Notes: generated from the letters alone by a model not told the origin. Shown: positions 34,395-42,650, numbered from the stretch's first letter. The stretch: DNA of 50,358 nt from Streptomyces oryzae (GCF_017676365.1 NZ_JADKMA010000026.1:1-50358), one strand, 5' to 3'. Numbers and translations: made by a program.

Positions 34395-34985
34395 CTACGG
34401 GCTGGAGGGTCGCATCGCCGAGCGGGCGAGGCGCATGAGGCCGACTCGGATCCGTTGTTCGCCGAGTTCGGGCAGGAGGGCGGCCACGTGTTCGGCGGCC
34501 AGCGCGGCGAGCAGGGCGTGAGCGGTGTATTCGGGGTCGGGTGTGGTGCCCAGCAGGATCGCTGTGTGGCGGTGCCAGAACCGGTAGGCCCCGATCCGGT
34601 ACCGCGCGCCGACCGCGGCGGTCTCCGAGGTACGAATGAGAGCCAGGTTCTCCAGCAGGTAGTCGACATAGGCGTTGACGAACGCGGTGAGCCGCTCCTC
34701 GGCGGCGGCTCCGGGGCCGAGCGGTGGCGGTCCATTCAAGATCGCCTCTTGCAGTACGCGTTCCCGGGCGTCAAGGAGTGCGGCGGCCAGCCCGGACTTA
34801 TCGCCGAAGCGGCGGTACAGGGTGCCTTTGCCGACACCGGCGGCCTCGGCCACCTGGTCCATGGAGACCGCTTCCACCCCGTGCTCGGCGAACAGCCGCG
34901 CGGCCGCCTCCAGCACGGCGGCACGGTTGCGTGCCGAGCGCGCTTGCTCCCTTGGCGGCGGAGTGCGCAGGAGTTCCAGCCGCAT
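34395..34985 (-). CDS. TetR-family repressor (rhodanese unit)
   Basis: A 196-residue regulator. The N-terminal helix-turn-helix reads RAAVLEAAARLFAEHGVEAV then VAEAAGVGKGTLYRRFGDKS. The ligand-binding domain is C-terminal. The ATG at 34985 was preferred because the two CGGAC-N4-GTCCG palindromes then lie upstream; a GTG at 35024 would put one inside the gene. It is divergent from the rhodanese gene and probably represses both. Confidence 0.85.
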   Translation of the reverse strand: MRLELLRTPPPREQARSARNRAAVLEAAARLFAEHGVEAVSMDQVAEAAGVGKGTLYRRFGDKSGLAAALLDARERVLQEAILNGPPPLGPGAAAEERLTAFVNAYVDYLLENLALIRTSETAAVGARYRIGAYRFWHRHTAILLGTTPDPEYTAHALLAALAAEHVAALLPELGEQRIRVGLMRLARSAMRPSSP

Positions 34986-34993
34986 TGCAGAAT

Positions 34994-35007
34994 CGGACTG
35001 CGGTCCG
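34994..35007. promoter_or_regulatory. TetR operator, site 1 (CGGACTGCGGTCCG)
   Basis: Half-sites CGGAC and GTCCG separated by 4 bases, 9 bases upstream of the tetR ATG. It has the same architecture as site 2, 34 bases away. Assignment to the adjacent TetR regulator is inference. Confidence 0.65.
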
Positions 35008-35027
35008 TTATTGTCGTGAGCCACAAC

Positions 35028-35041
35028 CGGACTATAGTCCG
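35028..35041. promoter_or_regulatory. TetR operator, site 2 (CGGACTATAGTCCG)
   Basis: A perfect 14-bp palindrome 20 bases upstream of the rhodanese ATG. Its centre (TATAGT) could serve as a -10 element, so binding would block transcription. The half-sites match site 1. Confidence 0.75.
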
Positions 35042-35060
35042 ATTCTTGAAAGGCAGGGGC

Positions 35061-35387
35061 ATGACCGCACTCATCACACGAGACGAGCTGAAGGCAGCCA
35101 TAGACGCGGGCAGCGTGACCGTCGTCGACACTCTGGGCGGCGAGTACTACGCCAAGCAGCACCTTCCTGGCGCACTCGAACTGGTCTTGGCCGACGTGGA
35201 GGCCCAGGCATCCGCCCTGCTCCCCGACCGCGACGCAGCGGTCGTCACCTACTGCTCCAACCCGGCGTGCCCCAACAGTGGACAGGTCGCCGACCGGCTC
35301 ACCGCTCTCGGATACACCAACGTCCGCAAGTACCGTGAGGGCATCCAGGACTGGGTGGATGCGGGCCTTCCCACCGAGTCCGCTTGA
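35061..35387 (+). CDS. Rhodanese-domain sulfurtransferase
   Basis: A single-domain rhodanese of 108 residues. The fold starts ITRDELKAAIDAGSVTVVD, the acid residue lies in LPGALEL, and the active-site loop is TYCSNPACPNSGQVAD with C65 as likely persulfide carrier and a second Cys (C70). The extended CxNxxC loop differs from the usual CRxGxR type. GGCAGGGGC precedes the ATG. Two palindromes upstream suggest control by the divergent TetR protein, perhaps in response to a sulfur or electrophile signal. Confidence 0.85.
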   Translation: MTALITRDELKAAIDAGSVTVVDTLGGEYYAKQHLPGALELVLADVEAQASALLPDRDAAVVTYCSNPACPNSGQVADRLTALGYTNVRKYREGIQDWVDAGLPTESA

Positions 35388-35395
35388 CCCCACCC

Positions 35396-35435
35396 CCGGG
35401 GGGAGGGCAGCCCGAAAAGCCCTGCCCTCCCCCGG
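35396..35435. terminator. Hairpin between rhodanese and methyltransferase genes
   Basis: CCGGGGGGAGGGCAG pairs with CTGCCCTCCCCCGG (one bulged G, 11-base loop), 9 bases after the rhodanese stop. It is the strongest hairpin in this convergent gap and can end transcription of the rhodanese gene. Confidence 0.8.
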
Positions 35436-35580
35436 CGCAGTCACGCATCCATGCACCATGCCGCGTCGACAAGCCGTCGAGCACCCCAGTGAGGCACACA
35501 CAGCGTGGACGGCATGGGCCGAGTTCGAAGCAGTCTGTCAACGGCCTCCGTCCATGAGCACACGCCTATCTGCGCGGCCT

Positions 35581-36516
35581 CTAAACGGTCGCTCGTGTTG
35601 TCGCGACCGCTTCCTTCAGCGTCCAGCGAGGGCCGGTGTCCGGGTTCCGCGCCCAGGCGTACTGGTCGTGTTCAGTGACGGTCAGCCCGTACTCGTACAG
35701 GTCCGGGGACCCGTTGGCCAGCCAGGTATCCCAGGCCTCGAGAAGTTCACCGGCCAGGCGGCGGGAGCCGCCTTCCCGCACCAGCAGCGTGCCGGACCCG
35801 GTGGCGGACAGCGACGCCCACGCGCGGCCGGTCTCGTCATGCAGCCAGGCGTTGCACTCGTCCGCGTCGACGGCGATGTGCAGCCGCAGCTCGGGCAAGG
35901 CGACGCGGAGCGCGAACTTCAGGTGCCAGTCCCGGTGCAGCGGCAGCAGATCACGCGCGAGGTGGTACTCGTGGGCGAGTTCGTGGCGTTCGCGCAGCTG
36001 CCGGAAATCGGGGCGATGCGCCGCGTGGGCGCGGGCGGGCATGAACTGCGCCAGGCCCCGTACGTGTCCGCTGGCGGTCCGGCCGTCGTCGGAGACGGTG
36101 AGCGCCACGTGCCCCAGACGGCCCCAGGGGGTGACGATCCGCCCGCCGGGCCGGGTCTGGACCACCCAAGCGAAGGGGATGGTCTCGACCGCATAGGTGG
36201 ACAGGACCCGGTCGTACGGGCCCGAGCCTGGGCAGCCGGTCGCACCGTCGCCCCGGCACACCGACACCTGGGCCCCGGCCCGTGCGAGGGATTGCTCGGC
36301 GCCGACGGCGAGTTCGTCATCGAGCTCGACGCTGACCACGCACCCGGGCCCTGCCCGGTAGACGAGCAGGGCAGCGTTCCAGCCGGTTCCGATGCCCAGC
36401 TCCAGCACACGCAGCGTGGACGGCATGTCCGCCACCACGGCGGTGCACGAGAGACTCGAGACCGGAACACCACCGTGCAGGCGGGTGATGGCCGCGGTGT
36501 GCGGGTCGCCGTACAC
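35581..36516 (-). CDS. N-terminally truncated isoaspartyl-type protein methyltransferase
   Basis: A 311-residue SAM-dependent methyltransferase related to protein-L-isoaspartate methyltransferases. The SAM-binding loop is LRVLELGIGTGWNAALL, preceded by VPVSSLSCTAVVADM. Then come YDRVLSTYAVETIPFAWVVQ and GGRIVTPWGRLGHVALTV. A long C-terminal extension resembles methyltransferases of FxLD-type RiPP systems. The usual N-terminal 60-80 residues are missing (GTG start in mid-domain), and a few residues seem deleted before the SAM loop. It may be inactive. No precursor peptide or lanthionine synthase is nearby. Confidence 0.65.
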   Translation of the reverse strand: MYGDPHTAAITRLHGGVPVSSLSCTAVVADMPSTLRVLELGIGTGWNAALLVYRAGPGCVVSVELDDELAVGAEQSLARAGAQVSVCRGDGATGCPGSGPYDRVLSTYAVETIPFAWVVQTRPGGRIVTPWGRLGHVALTVSDDGRTASGHVRGLAQFMPARAHAAHRPDFRQLRERHELAHEYHLARDLLPLHRDWHLKFALRVALPELRLHIAVDADECNAWLHDETGRAWASLSATGSGTLLVREGGSRRLAGELLEAWDTWLANGSPDLYEYGLTVTEHDQYAWARNPDTGPRWTLKEAVATTRATV

Positions 36517-36584
36517 CAGCCCCGAGCTGGCATCGCACTGGTGTACGTGTAGGCCCTGGGATCTTGGGCCGCTCCCCCGGCGAA

Positions 36585-36896
36585 CTACGTTGCAGCGGGG
36601 GCGGGATCGGTGAACGAAACCGGCTTGCCGGTGGCGTGGGCATAGTCGATTTCCCTGCTCGTGGACTCGCCGATGTACCCGCCCGGGTTGATGACCAGAA
36701 CCCGGTCTGCCAGGTCGATCTTGCGCAGGTGGAGGGCGTCCAGGGCCTTCTTCTGCTTGTCGGTGATCAACTCGTCTGCTTCGCCTGGCGCGACAACAAT
36801 GACCCCGGCCAGGGTCAGATCGCGATTCACCGCACGCATCTCGTCCACGAACCGGGTAGAGCCGCAGATGCAGACGATTTCAGGTCGGTCGGGCAC
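36585..36896 (-). CDS. Nucleoside 2-deoxyribosyltransferase-like protein
   Basis: A 103-residue protein with a Rossmann-like nucleoside-binding fold. The N-terminus has IVCICGSTRF, the middle HLRKIDLADRVLVINPGGYI, and the end GESTSREIDYAHATGKPV, where the acidic residue is the usual catalytic Glu of this superfamily. It is short, like phage and plasmid members, and may handle nucleotides or act as a sensor. It lies between the zinc-motif gene and the methyltransferase on the same strand. Confidence 0.7.
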   Translation of the reverse strand: MPDRPEIVCICGSTRFVDEMRAVNRDLTLAGVIVVAPGEADELITDKQKKALDALHLRKIDLADRVLVINPGGYIGESTSREIDYAHATGKPVSFTDPAPAAT

Positions 36897-37057
36897 AGCT
36901 CAGCCCTTCGCTCGAACGGAACACGCCGGCGTGCACGTTGGTACTGCAGTTGTGCAGTTGAACATCTCCTTGGCCCGCCGGCCGTCCGTGTTCCCCGGTC
37001 GCCCTGGCCAAGTGTTCGTTGCCCAGATCGCGGTCACGATGGGCGTTGACCGGCCGG

Positions 37058-37678
37058 TCAGCCGTCGGCTCGTTCCTTCTCGATCGCATTCATCCTGCGG
37101 ACCATGTCGATCTGCGCGCGGATCATCGTGTCGAACAGGGCCTCCGGATCGCCGTCGGGTCCGGAGTTCGCAGCCAGCAGCGAGGCGACTTGGCTGGCGA
37201 GGACAGTGACCACGTCGGCCGTCCCCACCGGGCCGCGGACCTCGATCAGTTTGCGCACGGCGTCGTCGATGCGGTCCATGGCCTCCTCGCCCTGGAGGAA
37301 CAACCCGAGCCGGTCGGCGAGGAACATCCGGACGACCGCCACACCGTCAGCCAGGGCGGTGTCCACGTTGTAGTCGGCGCGGGCCTTCTCCGACTCCTTG
37401 AGCACGGCCGGAATCGTGTACGTCCGCTGCTCCGGAATGAGGCCCTCCTTTCGCCACTTCGCGTACGGGACAGGGCCGACGGCGTCACGGCGTGCACGGT
37501 GTTCGTTGGTCGGACGGCCGCCCGCGGTGCGGCAGGCCCGCCCTGCGGCTGCCTTGCAGGTCGGGCATTCGACACGGCGCATCCACGAGCGCACGAGATC
37601 CATCTCGGCATCGGAGCGGAGGTGACGTCGCCACTCGCCGCCCCACGGGATGCTCTGCGATCCGTTCTCCACGCCCAT
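37058..37678 (-). CDS. Hypothetical protein with a zinc-binding motif
   Basis: A 206-residue protein. Near residue 35 the sequence VECPTCKAAAGRACRTAGG followed by NEHRARR forms a C-x2-C-x7-C-x9-H pattern typical of small actinobacterial zinc-binding proteins. The C-terminal half is helical (RLGLFLQGEEAMDRIDDAV; ASQVASLLAANSG). The ATG at 37678 is the first suitable start. Possibly nucleic-acid binding. The gene spacing (71 bases to the kinase upstream) fits one operon. Confidence 0.6.
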   Translation of the reverse strand: MGVENGSQSIPWGGEWRRHLRSDAEMDLVRSWMRRVECPTCKAAAGRACRTAGGRPTNEHRARRDAVGPVPYAKWRKEGLIPEQRTYTIPAVLKESEKARADYNVDTALADGVAVVRMFLADRLGLFLQGEEAMDRIDDAVRKLIEVRGPVGTADVVTVLASQVASLLAANSGPDGDPEALFDTMIRAQIDMVRRMNAIEKERADG

Positions 37679-37749
37679 TGCCCCCTGGGTCCGGTGGTGT
37701 GTGCCGTCGTCGGTGCCGTGATGATGACCGTACCTGCGGTGGCGCCCCC

Positions 37750-38313
37750 TCAGCGGTCGATCGGGAGAATGCCGTCCAGGCCGCTCTCGGAGAGGATCTT
37801 TTGGACCGTGTCGTCCAGGGTGCTGGCCGCGTCGATAACGGTCTCCAGGCCGTTGGGGAGCATGTCCTTCTCTCGGTACCAGTCGCGTAGGTGACCCTCG
37901 TTGACGTGCGCGAGGTACTCGGCGTCCGGTTTCGTCGCGTGCCGGAGCACTGTCTCCTCGAAGGGCACGTGGAGGTAGTAGCACCGTGTGACGCCCTGGT
38001 GGGCGCGCACCAGGTCCTGGAGCATCGTGCCGTAGCGGTCGGCGTACAGGATGCCTTCGACGACGACGTGGAAGCCGTGGTCCAGGGCGTAGCGGGCCGT
38101 GAGGTCGATCAGGCCGATGTTGGCGCCGCCGGGCCGGTCGCGTTCGCGCAGCAAGTTCCGGCGGAGGTTGTCCTGGGCGACGATGGCGAGGTTGCGCCCG
38201 AACTTTTCGCGCAGGCCGGCCGCGACGGACGACTTGCCCGAGGCGCTGTTGCCTCGGAGCACGATCAGGCGCGTGTCGCTGGTCCCCACGGTGCCGTGCG
38301 CGGCCTCAGTCAC
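37750..38313 (-). CDS. P-loop kinase (AAA_33 / zeta-toxin-like)
   Basis: A 187-residue nucleotide kinase-like protein. The Walker A is LRGNSASGKSSVA (residues 21-29 form the loop), a DNLRRNLL segment follows the expected strand, and HVVVEGILYADRYG carries the likely substrate-binding acidic residue. Proteins of this class phosphorylate small molecules, or resemble zeta toxins and chloramphenicol kinases. Its ATG overlaps the stop of the DUF6042-like gene by 8 bases, so the two are coupled. Confidence 0.75.
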   Translation of the reverse strand: MTEAAHGTVGTSDTRLIVLRGNSASGKSSVAAGLREKFGRNLAIVAQDNLRRNLLRERDRPGGANIGLIDLTARYALDHGFHVVVEGILYADRYGTMLQDLVRAHQGVTRCYYLHVPFEETVLRHATKPDAEYLAHVNEGHLRDWYREKDMLPNGLETVIDAASTLDDTVQKILSESGLDGILPIDR

Positions 38314-39109
38314 CGCGGCTGACGTGGATGCGGTTCTCGTGGAAGTGCTCCCAGTCCATGACCGGACGGAAGCGGCGGTGGGCCTCCAGGCGCTCCGCGT
38401 CGGCCGGCTCCTCGCCGCGCCGGACAGGGGCGTCGCCGGATTTCACGAGTTCCGAGAGAGCGAGCCGGACGTCGTCGACGTCCTGGCCTGTGGCTGCCGC
38501 AAGCCGGTCCAGGGAGGTGAGGGTCTCTGTCGGTTCACCCAGATCGTCGACCAAGTGGTCGATGAGGGTGTCGAGGAGCGGGCCGGTGCGCATCGTCCAG
38601 CGGATCCCGTCGAGGCGCTCGGTGAGTTCGGGGTCCAAGGGCAGCAGGTCGCCGGGCAGCGGCAGCGCGGCGGGCATCGACCACCGGGTGCCGTCCGGCG
38701 TCTCCTCGCGGCGGGCCAGGCCCCACGTCAAGTAGAGCTCGGACAGGTCCCGCACGGTGGTGGGCACCGGGAAGCCGGCTGTCGTCAGCATGGCGCTGAA
38801 CTGCTCCCAGCGGGCGGCCTCGCATGCCTCGCGGCCCTCCGGCGCGGCCTCGTAGTCCCATTCCTCATCCGGCCAGGAGAAGGTGAGGGGACCGTCGAGG
38901 TCACCGCCGATCATGTCCCAGTGCCCGCCGAAGATCTCGTGCACCAGGTCCTCCAGGGAGCCGGTGAAACCGGGCTGGCACGCCGTCCCGATCAGCATGG
39001 TCAGCGGAAAGCCCTGACGGGGCAGGACGTGCTCCCAGCCCGACACCCACCAGTCGCTGTGCATGGCCATGTCCCGGCGCGGCCCGGGGACAGACGCCTT
39101 CTCAGCCAT
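38306..39109 (-). CDS. DUF6042-like hypothetical protein
   Basis: A 267-residue protein starting MAEKASVPGPRRDMAMHSDW after a GGAAGAG site. The N-terminal region has LPRQGFPLTMLIGTACQPGF, the middle is acidic (SWPDEEWDYEAAPEGREA), and the C-terminal region looks like a winged-helix (LTSLDRLAAATGQDVDDVRL). The family name is from memory of this layout in Streptomyces. The winged-helix hints at regulation or DNA binding. First gene of a minus-strand run down to 35.6 kb. Confidence 0.6.
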   Translation of the reverse strand: MAEKASVPGPRRDMAMHSDWWVSGWEHVLPRQGFPLTMLIGTACQPGFTGSLEDLVHEIFGGHWDMIGGDLDGPLTFSWPDEEWDYEAAPEGREACEAARWEQFSAMLTTAGFPVPTTVRDLSELYLTWGLARREETPDGTRWSMPAALPLPGDLLPLDPELTERLDGIRWTMRTGPLLDTLIDHLVDDLGEPTETLTSLDRLAAATGQDVDDVRLALSELVKSGDAPVRRGEEPADAERLEAHRRFRPVMDWEHFHENRIHVSRGD

Positions 39110-39251
39110 CGTCAGCTCTTCCCCGAAAACACCTCGATGCTCGCAGCGTACGCAGCGAAGACGCGGCACGTTCTCACGGACGTCCCACCCACGCCTGGTG
39201 GTGCGGGACCGCGGTCCGCTGTCAGCGGTGGCCTGACCACCCAACCCAGCA

Positions 39252-39938
39252 TCACCAGGAGTCGGCGGCCTCCGCCAGGACGCGGGCGAGTTCGCGGGGC
39301 CGGGTAGCCATCGGCCAGTGGCCCGACTCGAGGTTCACGTACTCTAGGTGGGTAGCGCGGGCGAGCTCAGGACTCTCACCAGCGGCGATCCACTCCTCGG
39401 CCTGGGCAGGGGTGAACTCGGGGCAGACAACCACAACGGGGACGTCGAAGCGGCGCTCGTTGGTCAGGCGTACTACTCCCCTGGCGACCGCCTCAGGAAC
39501 AGGAACCGCGGCGGACGCGAAACGGTCCCGGGTCTGCTGGTCCAGGTCGGCGGCGTCCGCGCCCTCGAAGGGATCCCAGCCCGGGAAGGGCATAGCGCCG
39601 CCCTCGATCGCGAAGTGATCGGCATAGGCCCGCCCGTCGGCGGCGGGGAAGCCGCCGATCAAGGCGATCTTGGCCACCTTCTCCGGTCGCCCGTCGGCGG
39701 CCAGCCAGGCCAGGGTCGATGCTGCGGAGTGCCCTACCACCAGCGGCTTTCCGGGCGCCGCGTCGACCGCGGCAAGCACTGCTTCCAGCTGATCGTCAAG
39801 CGTCGCGGAGGCAACGCCGTCGCCCTGGCCCGGGAGGGTGAGCGGCACGGGATGGTGGCCGAGCGCGGTGAGTTCCGGCACGACGTCATCCCAGGCGGAT
39901 CCGCCGAGCCACAAGCCAGCGATGAGCAGGATGTCCAC
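39252..39938 (-). CDS. Alpha/beta hydrolase
   Basis: A 228-residue serine hydrolase. It begins MDILLIAGLWLGGSAWDDVV (oxyanion region), has the nucleophile elbow VVGHSAAS (S71), a likely acid E174 (CPEF) and catalytic His H207 (SGHWPM). It is related to small esterases of the HNL/MES type. Complete, and transcribed alone with no close neighbour on its strand. Confidence 0.82.
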   Translation of the reverse strand: MDILLIAGLWLGGSAWDDVVPELTALGHHPVPLTLPGQGDGVASATLDDQLEAVLAAVDAAPGKPLVVGHSAASTLAWLAADGRPEKVAKIALIGGFPAADGRAYADHFAIEGGAMPFPGWDPFEGADAADLDQQTRDRFASAAVPVPEAVARGVVRLTNERRFDVPVVVVCPEFTPAQAEEWIAAGESPELARATHLEYVNLESGHWPMATRPRELARVLAEAADSW

Positions 39939-40069
39939 GGTGGTTCTCCCGAGGAGGAGTCGGATCTGGTTGCCGGCACATTATCGGGAGGCTCTGACAC
40001 CGGGCTCTGGCCAGAGCCCGATCATTGAAGACGGCTCGATCCAACCCAACCCGGCGCACCTACGTGGTC

Positions 40070-40915
40070 ACAGCACCAGTTGTAGGAGGGCTGGACGTTG
40101 GTGACGCCGCTCCGGTGACGTTGGTGACGCCGCTCCGGAGCCGTGATGCGGGTGGCTGACCGCCTGCTCCGCTGTGCGGTCGGTGATAGTCGTAGTGGAT
40201 GTTCCACACGCTGAGCGCGGCAGTCCGCTCGTCCTCGCTGGCGAACTCGCGGGCGTAGAGGAGCTCTTCGACCAGGATGCGTTGGTAGCGCTCGGCCTTC
40301 CCGTTGTGTCGGGGAGGTAGGGCTTGGTCTTCTGGCGGCGGGTCTCGTTACCGACGATGCGGGCGAAGTCGCCGGACCGGTAGCAGGCGCCGTTGTCGGT
40401 CACGACACGGTGGATGTGAGTGATGCCGTGGGCGGCGAACCAGACTTTCGCCCGAACGAGGAACGCCGCAGCGGTGGCCCCCTTCTCGTCGGATTGTGGT
40501 TCGGTGTAAGCGAGTCGGGAGAATCCGTCGACGATGGAGTGCAGATAGATGTAGCCGCGTCTTGCACCTGCGGTCTTGGCACGGTTGACGGCTCGATTTT
40601 CGTCGCTGTCGCGGCCGTGGATGCGCCAGCCACCGCCCTCGGGGATTCGGCCGACCTTCTTCACATCGAGGTGGGCCATGTGGCCGGGCCAGCGGGCAAT
40701 GATCCTGCGCGGCTTGCGGCTGTTCTCGCCGTCGGGGTCGAGGAATCGGCGGCTTGCCCAGCACCAACCGCGTGAGGTGTCCGGTGACGGTGCGGCGGTT
40801 GATCACGTAGCCGAGGTCGGCCGGCTCGTCGGTGATCCGTTGGGCGGACCGCTTGTGGTCCCGCCGCCAGCTCTCGATCTGTTCGACGACCCAGTGCGGG
40901 GTGGCCTTCGGGCTG
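40070..40915 (-). pseudogene. IS481-family transposase, decayed
   Basis: Pieces in three frames give an IS481-type transposase: TPHWVVEQIESWRRDHKRSA, then MAHLDVKKVGRIPEGGGWRI, IYLHSIVDGFSRLAYTE, VVTDNGACYRSGDFARI and RYQRILVEELLYAREFAS. The three catalytic positions fall in HLDVKK, TDNGAC and the EELLYA region. Frameshifts lie near 40750 and 40315. The N-terminal helix-turn-helix is missing because the gene is joined to another transposase at about 40915. Confidence 0.75.
40094..40139. repeat. 23-bp tandem duplication
   Basis: Two adjacent copies of a 23-bp unit beginning GACGTTGGTGACGCCGCT, near the end of the IS481-type gene. The duplication shifts the reading frame of the transposase C-terminus (RSGVTNVQPSYN). 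Confidence 0.8.
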
Positions 40916-41320
40916 CTCGCCGGCCGGGGCCCCTTCTGACGGGCCCCGGCGGCGTGCTGGTGCGCGCGCACGATCGTGGAGTCGACCGCGACGATCCAGT
41001 CGAGGTCGCCTTCCTCGTCTGCCTGGGCGAGCAGCGCGGTGAACACCTTCTCCCACGTGCCGTCGGCGGCCCACTGCCGCAGCCAGTTGTGGACGCCCTT
41101 CCACGAGCCGAAACGCTCGGGCAGGTCCATCCACGGTGTTCCGGTGCGGTACTTGAACGCGATCGCGTCGATCACCTGCCGGTGATCCCGCCACCGCCCA
41201 CCCCGCTTCGGCATCCGATCCGGCAGCAACGGCTCGATCCGCGCCCACTGCGCATCAGTCAACGCGCATCAGTCAACGACACACCCAGACCAACGATCAG
41301 ATGATCTGAAAGAAATGCCC
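40916..41320 (-). pseudogene. IS5-family transposase N-terminal fragment
   Basis: The minus-strand frame reads LTDAQWARIEPLLPDRMPKR, then VIDAIAFKYRTGTPWMDLPE and DWIVAVDSTIVRAHQHAAGA, the N-terminal domain and first catalytic Asp of an IS5-type transposase. It breaks off at about 40916, where IS481 sequence begins. The start region (HLIVGLGVSLTDA) is thrown out of frame by a 14-bp duplication at 41251-41278. The AT-rich stretch GGGCATTTCTTTCAG read from 41320 may be the original IS end. Confidence 0.75.
41251..41278. repeat. 14-bp tandem duplication at the transposase start
   Basis: Two exact adjacent copies of CGCATCAGTCAACG. Because 14 is not a multiple of 3, the duplication separates the first codons of the IS5-type transposase from the rest. 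Confidence 0.85.
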
Positions 41321-41898
41321 TAGCCGCGCATAGGCTCGAGCACTCCTCGTACCAATGCCGTCGCCCGCTCGCGGGGGGCCGCCGGCGCTCCCGGGCCCTG
41401 CGTGTAATAGCGCAGGAATGCCTCGTAGAAGCACCCTCCGATGAGCAGCGTTGCCATGGTTTCGGGGTTGGCGCCCGCGTCGATCCGGCCGAGCTCCTGC
41501 TCCGCTCGCAGATAGGCGGCAAAGGCGGCCACCGGCCGGTCGGGTCCCGCGTTCAGGCGTGACATTGCCTCCTGGTGCGCGGCCATCCGCTGCGGATCGG
41601 CCAGCATCGCTCCCATCATGGGGATCGCCTGCTGGTAGAAGTCCAGTGCCGCATGCGTCAGCTCGGTGAGGTTCGCCTCCACGGTGGCCTCGCCCGGGTG
41701 CGCCGAGACGCGGGACAGCCCAGGGACCCGCTCCTGCAGTACGGCCAGCAGCAACCGCTCCTTGTCGCCGAAGTACTTGTACAGCGTCGGCTCCGACACC
41801 TTCGATGCCAGCGCGATCTCCTTCGTGGTCGCGTAGGAAACCCCGCGTGTCCGCAGGATCTCCGCAGCCGCGTCCAGGATCTGCTCTCGCGTGCTCAT
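41320..41898 (-). CDS. TetR-family repressor (NAD(P)-binding protein unit)
   Basis: A 192-residue regulator. The helix-turn-helix reads REQILDAAAEILRTRGVSYA then IALASKVSEPTLYKYFGDKE. The C-terminal domain is typical of TetR proteins that sense small molecules. The ATG at 41898 was chosen; a GTG at 41910 is possible. It is divergent from the NmrA-like gene at 42000, and two TAGT-N4-ACTA sites lie between them. Confidence 0.87.
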   Translation of the reverse strand: MSTREQILDAAAEILRTRGVSYATTKEIALASKVSEPTLYKYFGDKERLLLAVLQERVPGLSRVSAHPGEATVEANLTELTHAALDFYQQAIPMMGAMLADPQRMAAHQEAMSRLNAGPDRPVAAFAAYLRAEQELGRIDAGANPETMATLLIGGCFYEAFLRYYTQGPGAPAAPRERATALVRGVLEPMRG

Positions 41899-41927
41899 AC
41901 CTTCTCTCACCTGCCGATTTGACGGGT

Positions 41928-41965
41928 TAGTGAATACTAGCGCACACTCGGGCTAGTAAACACTA
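41928..41965. promoter_or_regulatory. Paired TetR operators TAGT-N4-ACTA
   Basis: TAGTGAATACTA (41928-41939) and TAGTAAACACTA (41954-41965) are two like palindromes, and together form an 18-bp inverted repeat with two mismatches (GGGTTAGTG / CACTAACCC outer arms). Their place between divergent tetR and its target suggests cooperative binding of two TetR dimers. Confidence 0.75.
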
Positions 41966-41999
41966 ACCCCCTAGCCCCCCCACGGATCTGGAGCATCCC

Positions 42000-42650
42000 A
42001 TGCGCATCACCGTCCTCGGCGCCACCGGCCGCGTAGGCCGCCAGGTCGTCCAGCAGGCCCTGGACGCCGGCCACGCCGTCACCGCCGTCGTACGCAACCC
42101 GGAGCGGCTGCCAATAGCCCCGCATCCCCGCCTCGACGTCGCCACCGTCGCCGACGTCACCGACCCCGAAGCCCTGTTCCCAGCCATGAGCGGGTGCGAC
42201 GCCGTGGTGTCCGCTCTCGGTCCGGCCGGGAACAAGGGCGCCAAGTCCGCGCCGATCGCAGGCCCCGCCTTGCGGGCCACCGTCGAGGCCATGGGGCAGG
42301 CGGGCGTTCGCCGGCTGTCCGCTCTGAGTGCCGCCCCCGTTGGGCCGGAGGCGGAGGGTGAGGCGATCTTCACTCGAAAGGTCGTGCTGCCGATGCTTCG
42401 CTCCCTGCAGAAGGACCTCTATGCCGACCTGGCGTCAATGGAGCAAGCGATCGCCGAGGCGCCCGTGGAGTGGACGGTTGTGCGGCCGCCCATGCTGCTG
42501 AACCGCCCCTACACCGGCACTTATCGCCGCGTCGTCGGCGGCAACGTCCCCGGGGCCAGGACCGTGAGCCGCGCCGATGTGGCACACGCGCTGCTGACCT
42601 GCCTTGACGAGCCGGAGACCGTAGGGCAGGGGGTGGGCGTCGCCGCCTGA
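42000..42650 (+). CDS. NAD(P)-binding oxidoreductase (NmrA/atypical SDR)
   Basis: A 216-residue Rossmann-fold protein. The nucleotide-binding motif is VLGATGRVGRQVV (G-x-x-G-x-x-G), followed by AVVRNPERL and GCDAVVSALGPAG. It lacks the YxxxK pair of classical SDR enzymes, as in NmrA-like and atypical SDR proteins that act as sensors or NAD(P)H-dependent reductases. Probably repressed by the divergent TetR protein. Complete. Confidence 0.85.
   Translation: MRITVLGATGRVGRQVVQQALDAGHAVTAVVRNPERLPIAPHPRLDVATVADVTDPEALFPAMSGCDAVVSALGPAGNKGAKSAPIAGPALRATVEAMGQAGVRRLSALSAAPVGPEAEGEAIFTRKVVLPMLRSLQKDLYADLASMEQAIAEAPVEWTVVRPPMLLNRPYTGTYRRVVGGNVPGARTVSRADVAHALLTCLDEPETVGQGVGVAA

Noticed and set aside
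38099..39307. 402-residue plus-strand frame over the DUF6042-like gene
   Set aside because: Antisense shadow of two clear minus-strand genes with ribosome sites and coupled start/stop.
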